DNA from: Nitrincola sp.
Lineage (GTDB): Bacteria; Pseudomonadota; Gammaproteobacteria; Pseudomonadales; Balneatricaceae
Direction: 5' to 3'
DNA length: 55,454 bases
Assembly (NCBI GenBank): GCA_021208565.1
Contig: JAJOJN010000135.1
Coordinates: 1-55,454 of the forward strand
Numbering within the stretch: the stretch's first letter is position 1; each line of letters starts with the position of its first letter. Positions 19,891 to 28,805 of this stretch are shown in pieces. The position numbers and the translations under genes are program-made. The notes under the pieces were generated by a model, which worked only from the letters and a program-made list of their open reading frames with translations, made no database searches and was not told where the DNA came from.

Positions 19891-20259
19891 ATGTTTATTA
19901 AAATCAAAAAGAACAGTGGTATTTCCATGCAGCACAATGGTATCGATAAGCGCCATATCGTGCCTGTAACCTCTAACTTTCTACTCAACCTCAATTTAGT
20001 GGCCGAGGCATCTTTTTATACCCTGAAAGAAAATAAAGTACGTTATGATCTTGACCAGCGACCTATTGATTTGCCAATGCACACCGCGGTCATACACTTA
20101 CAAATGAACTATGTTTATTCGCTTTCTCTCGACCCTAAAAGCAAGACGCATAACCAAGTTGCAGAAAGACAGTTCTACAAACTTTTTTTCAGACCCGAGA
20201 ACCTAGAACCATATCAAGAGCTTCGTTCCGCGATAGAAACGCAAGTCGCTAATCTGTAA
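19891..20259 (+). CDS. Hypothetical protein, 122 residues
   Basis: I do not recognise this protein. It is basic at the N-terminus (MFIKIKKNSG), has no membrane segment or signal peptide, and reads as a mixed alpha/beta cytoplasmic protein with a charged middle (SLDPKSKTHNQVAERQFYKL). An AGGAAAG site lies about 11 bases before the start. It sits 76 bases after alaA on the same strand and is followed by a hairpin at 20281, so it is probably the last gene of its transcript. Confidence 0.55.
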   Translation: MFIKIKKNSGISMQHNGIDKRHIVPVTSNFLLNLNLVAEASFYTLKENKVRYDLDQRPIDLPMHTAVIHLQMNYVYSLSLDPKSKTHNQVAERQFYKLFFRPENLEPYQELRSAIETQVANL

Positions 20260-20280
20260 CCATCATAATAATCAACGTGT

Positions 20281-20312
20281 CGAGATGCTTATCCCCTGAG
20301 CTAAGCATCTCG
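20281..20312 (+). terminator. Hairpin between the 122-residue gene and htpX
   Basis: An 11-base perfect stem, CGAGATGCTTA (20281-20291) with TAAGCATCTCG (20302-20312), around a 10-base loop. Only a weak T stretch (TGCCTTT) follows, so it may be a weak terminator, an mRNA stabiliser or an htpX leader element. Confidence 0.5.
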
Positions 20313-20390
20313 TGCCTTTCAGGTTGAAACTTTGCCCGACTGCCCCCATCTAAATAACAAATTTTAAATCTGCTTAAACTATGGAACTTA

Positions 20391-21283
20391 ATGACGATGA
20401 GAATATTACTCTTTCTTGCCACTAACCTTGCCGTGCTGTTAGTCGCGAGCATTACACTGAGCATTCTAGGGGTCGATCATTACCTTCAAGGTAGTGGTTT
20501 AAATTTGACATCACTGCTGATTTTTTTGTGCTGTGTTTGGCTTTTGCGGGATCATTTATCTCGTTATTTATGTCCAAGTTTATGGCCAAAAAATCAACCA
20601 ATACTCAGATCATTACCCAGCCACGCAATGAAGATGAGCGCTGGTTAATGGAGACGGTAGCAGAGCTATCTGAGAAAGCAGGCATTAAAATGCCTGAAGT
20701 CGGCATCTTTCCTTCTCAACAGTCTAATGCCTTTGCGACTGGATGGAACAAAAACGATGCGCTGGTTGCAGTAAGTACAGGTTTATTGCAACGCTTTCGC
20801 CGGGAAGAAGTTCGTGCAGTGATGGCGCATGAGATAGGGCACGTTGCCAATGGTGACATGGTCACCTTATCTCTCATTCAAGGGGTGGTAAACACCTTTG
20901 TGATGTTCTTCGCTCGTATTGCTGCTCATATCGTGAACAACTTTGTTAACCGTGGTCAGGGCGGTGAGCGCGGTATTGGCTATTTCGTGACGGTAATCGT
21001 GTTCGATATTATTTTCGGCATTTTAGCATCGGTGATTGTGGCGTGGTTCTCTCGCAAGCGCGAGTTTAGGGCCGATGAAGCAGGTGCGACTCTGGCAAGT
21101 CCTGCGGCGATGATCAGCGCGTTACAGCGACTTAAAGCAGAACAAGGCATACCTGATCAGATGCCAGACCAGATGATGGCATTTGGAATTAACAGCCACT
21201 TGAAAGATGGCTTCATGAAGCTATTATCGACTCACCCACCACTGGATGATCGTATCGCTGCACTGATGCAACGCGGCAGATAA
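20391..21283 (+). CDS. htpX: Membrane zinc protease HtpX (one frame change)
   Basis: HtpX degrades damaged membrane proteins, alongside FtsH. The two N-terminal membrane segments ([19 protein letters not shown] and, after correction, [12 protein letters not shown]) are followed by SKFMAKKS, the zinc motif [25 protein letters not shown], and the third ligand region RADEAGA. The frame changes at the T7 run 20521-20527, where one more T restores about 297 residues, close to the E. coli protein. A clean terminator follows at 21289-21318. Confidence 0.93.
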
Positions 21284-21288
21284 ATCTC

Positions 21289-21318
21289 AATCAGGGCGCT
21301 ACCAGCGCCCTGATTTTT
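21289..21318 (+). terminator. Rho-independent terminator after htpX
   Basis: The perfect 10-base stem TCAGGGCGCT / AGCGCCCTGA (21291-21300, 21304-21313) with an ACC loop is followed by TTTTTATC. It lies 6 bases after the htpX stop and ends before the convergent ATP-grasp gene. Confidence 0.9.
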
Positions 21319-21323
21319 ATCTC

Positions 21324-22148
21324 TTATACCGCAATAGGTAAAGGGGGTTCGGGACGATCAGGGTCGATAGGATCGTCATCCTTTTCCGCCTGGCTTTGCA
21401 AATACGCCAGAATAGCATCCGCAACACGCACATGCAGATCAGGCAAGCCCGTATTACCAAATAGGCGATTGAACTCAAGTAGGTAAGGATGATCGCCTAC
21501 CATGGCAATATCAAAACCAGCATGATCAAGATCGAGTTTTTCAGCTAGTTCTATCGCCAGTGCAACGGCTGCAGGATGTAAGGGGCTGATATCAACCTGC
21601 CCACCTCGAGCCACGTTGTTGTGAAAACCATCCTGTCCCTGTAGCCGCCAATATCCAGCCACAAATTTCTTCCCGACCAACACGATCCGCATATCACGAT
21701 CGATGGGAAGATACTCTTGTACATAAAGCACATCCGTTTTTGCCAAATAAGCATTCCAATCGGCTTTATTTTCAATCAGGAAAACCCCTTCCCCCATGGA
21801 GCTTTTCGGAATTTTAGCCACAAAGGGTAAATCCATCTTATCCCAAAGCATTTCAGCTCTTGAGGGGGTGTTAGGTTCAATTTCAGTCCAAGGCGTATTA
21901 TCCGGTGCCATCAGCTTAAAGGCACGGGTCATCTCAATCTTGTTATGACCTAACAAGTATGAGGCATGACTTGGAAAAATTTTCTTTTTCAGCCCAAAAA
22001 CAATGGCATTCACCTGCCAATATTCAGGGAAGAGCACCCAGTCAGCCGCAAGTATCTCTTCTTTTTGGCGAAACATTTGCTCTGGTTTAAAAACAGTCAC
22101 GTCAGGAAGACGAAGGGTTCGGAACGCATCAAAGGATACGAGTTTCAT
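21324..22148 (-). CDS. ATP-grasp protein, RimK-like
   Basis: A 274-residue protein whose middle and C-terminal parts follow the ATP-grasp fold. Visible are VAKIPKSSMGEGV (ATP-binding lysine and glycine loop), YVQEYLPIDRDMRIVLVG, the AGYWR strand, and the metal-binding end YLLEFNRLFGNTGLP. The RimK/glutathione-synthase branch joins amino acids to carboxylates, but the substrate here is not predictable. The C-terminus is proline- and aspartate-rich (DDDPIDPDRPEPP). It stands alone between htpX (convergent) and the decarboxylase (divergent). Confidence 0.75.
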   Translation of the reverse strand: MKLVSFDAFRTLRLPDVTVFKPEQMFRQKEEILAADWVLFPEYWQVNAIVFGLKKKIFPSHASYLLGHNKIEMTRAFKLMAPDNTPWTEIEPNTPSRAEMLWDKMDLPFVAKIPKSSMGEGVFLIENKADWNAYLAKTDVLYVQEYLPIDRDMRIVLVGKKFVAGYWRLQGQDGFHNNVARGGQVDISPLHPAAVALAIELAEKLDLDHAGFDIAMVGDHPYLLEFNRLFGNTGLPDLHVRVADAILAYLQSQAEKDDDPIDPDRPEPPLPIAV

Positions 22149-22292
22149 TTAAGATCAGTCGGTAGTTGAATTGCGCGAATTTTAATCTGAGATTTATGCC
22201 GAGTCGATTACTTTTTGCACTAGATAGCAGCCGCTTGATTTCATACAATAGCCCCCGCAGGAACCAGCCGGCCACGCGCCTCCCGCAATAGT

Positions 22293-22316
22293 ATTGTCAT
22301 ACAAATAAATGACAAT
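22293..22316. promoter_or_regulatory. Inverted repeat upstream of the amino-acid decarboxylase
   Basis: ATTGTCAT (22293-22300) and ATGACAAT (22309-22316) form a perfect 8-base inverted repeat with an 8-base A/T-rich centre, ending 32 bases before the decarboxylase start. Position and symmetry suit an operator, but I cannot name the regulator. Confidence 0.4.
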
Positions 22317-22348
22317 CTTCACTCACTTTGAACCACAGGCTGCCATTC

Positions 22349-24604
22349 ATGAAGTTCCGTTTTCCCGTCATCATAATCGATGAAGATTTCCGTTCTGAAA
22401 ATATCTCTGGCTCAGGCATTCGTGACCTGGCGCAAGCCATCAGCAATGAAGGTATGGAGGTGGTTGGTTTCACCAGTTATGGTGACCTCACCTCTTTTGC
22501 TCAACAAGCCAGTCGTGCTTCTTGCTTTATATTATCCATCGATGATGAAGACTTTGCCGATGCCGACGAAGACCCATCTGGCTGCGCCTTAAACGCCGTG
22601 CGTGACTTCATCCTTGAAGTTCGCAAGCGTAATGCCGATATTCCAGTATTTCTTTACGGTGAAACGAGAACCTCACGTCATATCCCTAATGATATTCTCC
22701 GTGAGCTGCACGGTTTTATTCATATGTTCGAAGACACGCCAGAATTTGTGGCTCGACACATTATCCGTGAAGCGAGAAAGTACTTAGAAAACCTAGCGCC
22801 ACCTTTCTTCCAAGCGTTAATGGAATATGCCAGCGACAGCTCGTATTCATGGCACTGTCCAGGGCATTCGGGTGGTGTAGCTTTTTTTGAAAAGTCCTGT
22901 TGGACAGATGTTTCATCAGTTCTTTGGTGAGAACCTATTACGAGCCGATGTCTGCAATGCCGTTGAAGAACTCGGACAACTACTTGATCATACGGGTCCT
23001 GTGTCTGCCAGTGAGTCCAACGCCGCGCGTATTTTTTAATGCCGATCATCTGTTTTTTTGTAACCAACGGTACCTCTACCTCGAATAAAGTGGTTTGGCA
23101 CTCTACTGTCGCGCCTGGTGATATTGTCGTTGTCGATCGTAACTGTCATAAGTCGATTCTTCATTCGATCATCATGACCGGTGCTATTCCAGTTTTTCTA
23201 ATGCCAACCCGAAACCACTACGGGATTATCGGTCCTATTCCTAAATCGGAGTTTGACCCACAAACGATTCAGCGAAAAATTGAGCAAAACCCCTTCGCTC
23301 GCGAAGCGGTCAATAAGAATCCACGCATTCTCACTATCACGCAAAGTACCTATGACGGCGTACTTTACAATGTAGAAACGATTAAGACGATGCTGGGCGA
23401 TACCATCGATACCCTTCACTTTGATGAAGCTTGGTTGCCGCACGCCTCTTTCCACGAATTTTACAAAGATATGCATGCGATAGGCAGTGATCGTCCACGA
23501 TCTGAAAATGCACTGGTTTTTGCGACGCAATCCACGCACAAGCTACTCGCTGGTTTGTCACAAGCCTCGCAAATACTTGTTCAAGATGCTTCATCGCGTA
23601 AGCTGGATACACATCGCTTTAATGAATCCTACTTGATGCACTCTTCTACTAGCCCGCAGTATGCCATTATCGCATCTTGTGATGTTGCGGCCGCGATGAT
23701 GGAGCCTCCTGGTGGTCATGCTCTGGTTGAGGAATCCATTCTGGAAGCCTTGGACTTCCGTCGCGCCATGCGCAAGGTGGATGAAGAGTTTGGCAGTGAT
23801 TGGTGGTTTAAGGTCTGGGGACCTGACTATCTTGCCGAAGAAGGTATCGGTGATCGTGATGATTGGGTCATCCATGCTGGCGACACGTGGCATGGCTTTG
23901 GTGAAATCGAATCTGGTTTTAATATGTTGGACCCGATCAAAGCCACCATCATCACACCGGGTTTAAATCTGGAAGGTGAATTTGATGAACAGGGCATTCC
24001 CGCCGCTATCGTCAGCCGATACTTAGCCGAGCACGGTATTATCATCGAAAAAACAGGGCTTTACTCTTTCTTCATCATGTTCACCATCGGTATTACCAAA
24101 GGTCGTTGGAACTCGATGGTGACTGAGCTTCAGCAGTTTAAAGATGATTATGACCGCAACCGCCCACTGTGGCGCGTGATGCCTGAGTTCGCTAAAAAGT
24201 ATCCAGCCTACGAACGCATCGGCCTTCGCGACTTGTGTAATCAGATTCACTCGGTTTACAAAGAGTATGACGTTGCACGTATCACCACTGAAATGTACCT
24301 ATCTGAAATCGAACCGGCAATGACACCGGCGGATGCTTGGGCACGTATGGCGCATCGTGATGTGGAGCGTGTGTCGATTGATGAGCTAGAAGGTCGCGTG
24401 ACTGCGATGTTAGTGACGCCCTACCCTCCGGGAATTCCGTTGCTGGTTCCAGGCGAGCGCTTTAACCGCACCATCGTTCGTTACCTGCAGTTTGCACGTG
24501 ATTTTAACGCGCTCTTCCCTGGGTTTGAGACGGACGTGCATGGATTGGTACGCGAGAAGACGCCAGAGGGCGATAGGTATTTTATTGATGTGGTGAAGAT
24601 GTGA
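22349..24604 (+). CDS. Arginine/lysine/ornithine decarboxylase, large PLP type (three frame changes)
   Basis: A fold-type I basic-amino-acid decarboxylase of about 751 residues after correction. The N-terminal wing (receiver-like) domain begins MKFRFPVIIIDEDFRSE; the PLP core contains SWHCPGHSGGVAF, FVTNGTSTSNK, VDRNCHKSILHS, and the PLP lysine in ATQSTHKLLAGLSQ. Frame changes fall at T7 22882-22888, T6 23032-23037 and T7 23053-23059; deleting one T at each restores the protein. The product would be agmatine, cadaverine or putrescine, which the sequence does not settle. Members act in acid resistance or polyamine supply. The gene stands alone, without an antiporter. Confidence 0.87.
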
Positions 24605-24670
24605 TCAGTAGTTAGCTTCTTCTATCATTGATAGATTTGCCTATCGTAGTCAGCTTCGCCTATTGTAGTT

Positions 24671-24780
24671 AGTGCGAGCAGGCAGTGCTGATTTGTGACA
24701 CGCTTTTCGTCATCCATGACCGCTCACTGTCGCCATCCATGGCGACAGACGGTCCCAAATCAGCACTCCCTACTCTCCCT
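24671..24780 (+). repeat. Dispersed hairpin repeat, copy B
   Basis: Arms 24681-24699 and 24752-24770 pair with two mismatches and extend imperfectly to 24671 and 24780. The apex palindrome CTGTCGCCAT-CC-ATGGCGACAG lies at 24727-24748. As in copy A, the 5' inner segment is long (27 bases, with ACACGCTTTTCGTC and ATGACCG) and the 3' one short (3 bases). The inner sequence is close to copy A, while the arms are unrelated to it. Located 66 bases after the decarboxylase stop. Confidence 0.85.
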
Positions 24781-24997
24781 CCAAACCCCCGTGATAACAT
24801 CGATTAATGGATTCATTGAATTCATGTGTTTACGCTTTCTAATACATCACCACACAACTCTGTTGATTGGATGAGTGGGTATAAACGCCTGAATCCTGCA
24901 ACATGTTTAGACATTGAGGAATCTCACATTTAACGCAGCACAAGGCTTAGTGTAGGATGATGACCTTTATCATTGAACAACCTACTGAACTGTGGAG
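24781..24997. other. Non-coding stretch between repeat copies B and C
   Basis: About 215 bases with no open frame of note, no recognisable RNA and no clear promoter or terminator. With the two flanking repeats it makes the longest gene-free region of the window (24605-25160). Confidence 0.6.
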
Positions 24998-25101
24998 GGA
25001 TGATGGGTTTGGGATTGCATGACCCTCTGCGCCATGGATGGCGCAGTGGAGCCATCAGGGACGATTTCAAGGCGTGTCATGCTATCCCGAATCCATCATC
25101 C
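24998..25101 (-). repeat. Dispersed hairpin repeat, copy C (inverted orientation)
   Basis: Arms of 26 bases at 24998-25023 and 25076-25101 pair with four mismatches. The apex palindrome CTGCGCCAT-GG-ATGGCGCAG lies at 25027-25046. Read on the minus strand, the order is arm, TGACACGC, TCGTC, apex, GGTC, arm, exactly as in copies A and B, with a 29-base 5' inner segment and a 3-base 3' one. The inner segment has diverged more than A and B have from each other. Sixty bases downstream of the DUF5610 gene. Confidence 0.8.
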
Positions 25102-25160
25102 CAACAACTTACTCAAGATCAAACCTCCAGTTCATAAAACCCTCAGAACATCCCAGCCAG

Positions 25161-26297
25161 CTATTCAGCCTCTTTAGTAGAATCAACTACATTCAACAAC
25201 TTACCAAGATTATCCTGATAACGACCCTGCTGTTCTGCATCAGCTAATTTAAAGCGACTGTCTTGCTCAACCAGTGATTGCATCAGAGATTTGCCGAAGC
25301 CCATTTGATCCTGAACGAACTCAAGCATGCGGTTGTTAAACTGATCGCGTAGTTCCTGCACTAGCTGACCTAAGCGACGACCCGGGCGTTGATCTTCTGT
25401 TTGATCAGTGAGTTTTTCAGTTTGCTGATATTGGCTCGCCATACTGCGCACTTCGGTACGAGTTAGGGTGAGATCAAACGCACTGAGTTGAGAAGCGTCT
25501 AAAGAAAGTTGACCCGCCTGCTCAAAGGCACGCTGAACATCGCCATTGAAGAATTCATCGGATAACTGACTCACATCCCTAATGAGGTTTTGAATCGCAT
25601 CAATTTCATCAGCATTCAGATTGCCTTCAACGCTGAAAGAAAATCCAGAGCTTTGTGTACGACTCATATCGAACACCATAGCGGAGTTACCTTTACCATC
25701 GGCGGCAACGCTCATACCCGCTTGAAAACTTTCACTACGATCAAATCGGATTCTAACCTGGTCACCCTCTTTTGTGGTGACATTCAGTTCAAAGCTATCG
25801 GCTCGTTCAAAGCGCTGGGCGACAGACATCGAAACCAAATCAGAAGCCATTCGCTGATCAGGCGATAAAGCTCTAAGTTTTTCGAAAGTTAATTCTTCAG
25901 TCTTAGCTACATCTTCAGCGATTTTGCCATTTAAGACACCAAGTCCATTAAGAATCTCTTTGGCTTCTCTAAAGCCCTTTTCGACACCTTTCATGGCTCG
26001 ATCATAAAGCTTTTGAATGTTTTCTTCAGACTCACCGCGAGCACGCGCCATCTCCATGCCTTGTGCGACAAAGTTACTGATACGATCAGCGACTTTTTCC
26101 GGTGTAAATTGATTCGCATCGAGCTTTTTCAAACCCTCGAGATTCATTCCTGGAATCTGCTGGGCAAGTGTTTGCAAAATTTTGGTTTGCAGTTGATTGA
26201 GCTCCGGGCCTGAATCACCTTGAGATCGACCTATCGAGGGTTGCTTCGCGTCATTGGTGCGAACAAAAGATGGTTGAAGTGAGTTAATTGTGCTCAT
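25161..26297 (-). CDS. DUF5610-domain protein
   Basis: A 378-residue, mostly helical, glutamine- and charged-residue-rich protein with no signal peptide or membrane segment. The segment around GPELNQLQTKILQTLAQQIPGM to FVAQGMEMARARG (residues 30-90) matches my memory of the DUF5610 family. A central beta-rich part (SFELNVTTKEGDQVRIRF and FSFSVEGNLNADE) resembles repeats seen in flagellar hook-length or structural proteins. The function is unknown. It is monocistronic by context. Confidence 0.6.
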   Translation of the reverse strand: MSTINSLQPSFVRTNDAKQPSIGRSQGDSGPELNQLQTKILQTLAQQIPGMNLEGLKKLDANQFTPEKVADRISNFVAQGMEMARARGESEENIQKLYDRAMKGVEKGFREAKEILNGLGVLNGKIAEDVAKTEELTFEKLRALSPDQRMASDLVSMSVAQRFERADSFELNVTTKEGDQVRIRFDRSESFQAGMSVAADGKGNSAMVFDMSRTQSSGFSFSVEGNLNADEIDAIQNLIRDVSQLSDEFFNGDVQRAFEQAGQLSLDASQLSAFDLTLTRTEVRSMASQYQQTEKLTDQTEDQRPGRRLGQLVQELRDQFNNRMLEFVQDQMGFGKSLMQSLVEQDSRFKLADAEQQGRYQDNLGKLLNVVDSTKEAE

Positions 26298-26412
26298 AAT
26301 ACTGCCCTCGCATTCTATTCGGTGATTATCGGCAGAAAGTGTTTAAACTTTAATCAAAGCCGTTTAGCTAATTAAGCTACTTAGCATCCACGACTGGCCT
26401 CACCCCTCTGCC

Positions 26413-26985
26413 TCAACTCCCTGCCTCAACTCCCAAGCTAAACCACTTAGATTGGCTCGAAACCACCCATTCTATTCCTGAAGCCGTTTCAATCGCTTCG
26501 GCCCACTCTGCCAATTGATAGAATACGGCGCGCTGAATGCGCCCTTCCATGCCGTGTCGAATCATTAAATAGGGAGAAGGCTCACCTGTCAGGGGATCTG
26601 TTTCAACCCTGATCGGATGCTCCTCTCCGGCATCAATCACATCTCCCGTAGCGGTCGTAAAACGCAGCGTAATCGGCTCTTGATTCAATCGCTCGACGGA
26701 AATGACTTGAAAAGGCGCATCGTCGACCTGAATACCGACCTTTTCCACAGGTGTTTTCAAAAAATATTGATCGCCCTCTTTCCATAAGATGCGCGAAAAC
26801 ATTTTGACCATCGCAGGGCGTTTGATCTCGCCACCTTGATAAAACCATCGACCATCTTGCGCGATACGCATATCGATATCACCACAAAACGCCGGATTCC
26901 ATTTTTCTACTGGTGGTAGAGGAAGATCCGTGTTGATTTGCTTCAACAACGACTCTGGTGATGAAACTGTCTCATTTTGACTCAT
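26413..26985 (-). CDS. DUF1285 family protein
   Basis: A 190-residue cytoplasmic protein with the DUF1285 pattern: P..KWNPAFCGDIDMRIAQDG, then WFYQGGEIKRPAMVKMFSRIL and YFLKTPVEKVGIQVDDAPF. The family is widespread in proteobacteria and has no firm biochemical role. It is divergent from the MTHFR-like gene with 93 bases between them. Confidence 0.82.
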   Translation of the reverse strand: MSQNETVSSPESLLKQINTDLPLPPVEKWNPAFCGDIDMRIAQDGRWFYQGGEIKRPAMVKMFSRILWKEGDQYFLKTPVEKVGIQVDDAPFQVISVERLNQEPITLRFTTATGDVIDAGEEHPIRVETDPLTGEPSPYLMIRHGMEGRIQRAVFYQLAEWAEAIETASGIEWVVSSQSKWFSLGVEAGS

Positions 26986-27078
26986 AAAAATTTCAATTCA
27001 AAAGTAGGTTTATTGAATGGGTTTCATTGTTAAACTATTTGCGACTGAATATTAATCTATCACGACACTGAGTAAGCT

Positions 27079-28033
27079 ATGAATCGCAATCTTTCGGACA
27101 CCCTAAATGATCCCCAAGAGGGAGTTTACTTCATTGGCACACGCCACCAGTGCCGGTACTGATGATGAGAAAATGGCCGAGATCGCTGAAAAAACTCCTA
27201 GCTCGTTTGAGTCGTCTCGAATACGATGGCGTCATCGTCTATGACATTCAAGACGAAAGCAGTCGGATTGAACAACCTCGCCCGTTTCCGTTTATGGAAA
27301 CACGTGACCCTCGTGAATATAGCTACCTTTTGTCACGCCTATCGGGTCGAGAAACGATTACTTATAAAAGTGTAGCACAGCGCGATCGTGGTAGCTTCGA
27401 GGCTTGGCTACAAGAAACACATGAAAAATTTAGTCAACAGCATTTGGTTCTCGTCGGTGCTCCCTCATCTGAAGGACAGATTCACCTCAGCTTGAACGAG
27501 GCCTATGAAGTACTTCGAGAAAGTCACCTACCCTTAACTTAGGTGGGGTCACTATTGCTGAGCGACATGCAGCCAAGGGCAATGAGCATCTTCGTTTGAT
27601 GCAAAAAGCGCAACAGGGCTGTTCTTTTTTCGTCTCGCAAGCTGTTTACAATGCGCAAGCCACCATCGATTTACTGACGGGGTACGCACGAGAGTGTCGT
27701 GCAAAAGGGGAACAGCCTAAACGTGTTATTTTAACCTTTACACCTTGCGGCAGTGAAAAAACACTGGAGTTCATGCATTGGCTGGGCATTTCTGTGCCAG
27801 CAGCCACCCGCTGGAGAATACTGGATGCCGAATCTCCCCTATCCGAATCGATTCGAATCTGTCATAACAATCTAATACAGATACTCGAGGCCTGCCTGCC
27901 TCTCGGGTTGCCTTTAGGGTTGAATATTGAGAGTTTGACCAACCGTAAAGAGGAGATAGACGCCTCTATTACCCTGTTTAGATTACTGAAAGCCACGTTA
28001 GAACTTAATCTTGCTGAGCGAGCAATTGCATAG
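27079..28033 (+). CDS. Methylenetetrahydrofolate-reductase-like TIM-barrel protein (about four frame changes)
   Basis: The gene begins MNRNLSDTLNDPQEGVYFIG at 27079. Joining frames gives SAGTDDEKMAEIAEKLLARL, then YDGVIVYDIQDESSR, LTLGGVTIAERHAAKGNEH, and GCSFFVSQAVYNAQ. That order (strand, DExxR-like segment, GG..iaer, a QxxYN motif) resembles the FAD-dependent MTHFR superfamily. Breaks lie near 27140 and 27149 (missing bases), 27189-27194 (A6, extra A) and about 27538 (missing T). The restored length is about 317 residues. It is much diverged from MetF, so the substrate is open. Its 3' end overlaps the convergent retropepsin gene by 29 bases. Confidence 0.6.
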
Positions 28034-28736
28034 CTTCTTCAATTTCGGCCCGAGTCGCTTGTAATGACGCTAAGCGACTGGGGTCCCAAACGACCTGTTC
28101 GTTTTCAAAATCGATTCGATAGTCTATCTGTCGCAGAAAATCCATCCCTAATAGCCCATCATGAGGAGCACTACCTTGATAATCAATGATGCCAGCTCTT
28201 GGGCCGCTCAGTGAATAAGGTCCTATTTCGATTCGATCAAGCTTAGCCGCATAGGTTTCGATAATGTCACCACTGGCTACGCGAGCATAACCTGCACGGC
28301 GCGCGTCGATGCGAAGTCTATCCAAGGATTGACGATGGATGACGGTGGAAGTTGCTCCGGTATCTAATATAAGGTTAAGAGAAACCGTTCGACCGCCTAA
28401 CTGAACGCGAACAGGCACCATAACACTGTTTCCTCTCATGGTGACCTTGGTTCGAGAGGCTTCAATCGCTTGATCAACCTGCCGCAGTTGCTGCTGAAGC
28501 TGTTGCATGTTCATGCGATCAAGGCGTTGTTTTTCTAACTCGGCTTGCTGTTCTGCGGTCATCCTATTGGCACGAACTTCTAATTGATCACGGTACTGAG
28601 GCGGTACTTTAGTGATGTGATCTACAAATATTTTACGACCTGAGCTATCAGTGTAATGCAATATTTGAGCATCAACACCTTGAGTCAAAAGCGCTGTACA
28701 AAACACACCCATCAAAACTTTGCGATATCCGTTCAC
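28005..28736 (-). CDS. Retropepsin-like aspartic protease with DUF4124-type N-terminus
   Basis: A secreted or periplasmic protein with signal peptide (residues 1-23). It has a DUF4124-like piece (ILHYTDSSGRKIFVDHITKVPPQY), a glutamine-rich coiled stretch (residues 60-95), and a single-domain pepsin-type fold. The catalytic motif is LDTGATSTVI and the flap-end segment is DGLLGMDFL. One DTGA per chain implies a dimeric active site, as in retroviral proteases. Its 3' end overlaps the MTHFR-like gene. A second member of this clan lies at 34.4-34.9 kb. Confidence 0.83.
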   Translation of the reverse strand: MNGYRKVLMGVFCTALLTQGVDAQILHYTDSSGRKIFVDHITKVPPQYRDQLEVRANRMTAEQQAELEKQRLDRMNMQQLQQQLRQVDQAIEASRTKVTMRGNSVMVPVRVQLGGRTVSLNLILDTGATSTVIHRQSLDRLRIDARRAGYARVASGDIIETYAAKLDRIEIGPYSLSGPRAGIIDYQGSAPHDGLLGMDFLRQIDYRIDFENEQVVWDPSRLASLQATRAEIEEAMQLLAQQD

Positions 28737-28805
28737 AACAACCTCTAACCTTAGGCTCTAGTTAAAAATACTTTATAACTCACTTTTAACTAGAGCACCA
28801 CTGAC

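Noticed and set aside
20521-20530. Programmed frameshifting in htpX, cfa or DUF1365
   Set aside because: The same kind of break occurs in some twenty unrelated genes, sometimes as loss and sometimes as gain of a base, so a gene-specific recoding signal is not needed.
24601-24680. Tandem-like repetition of GCCTAT(C/T)GTAGT(C/T)AG after the decarboxylase
   Set aside because: It has only two imperfect units of about 18 bases, too little to call a repeat array.
16673-25101. CRISPR array or integron attC sites
   Set aside because: There are only three scattered copies, no regular spacers, no cas or integrase gene, and the shared core lacks attC R/L box layout.
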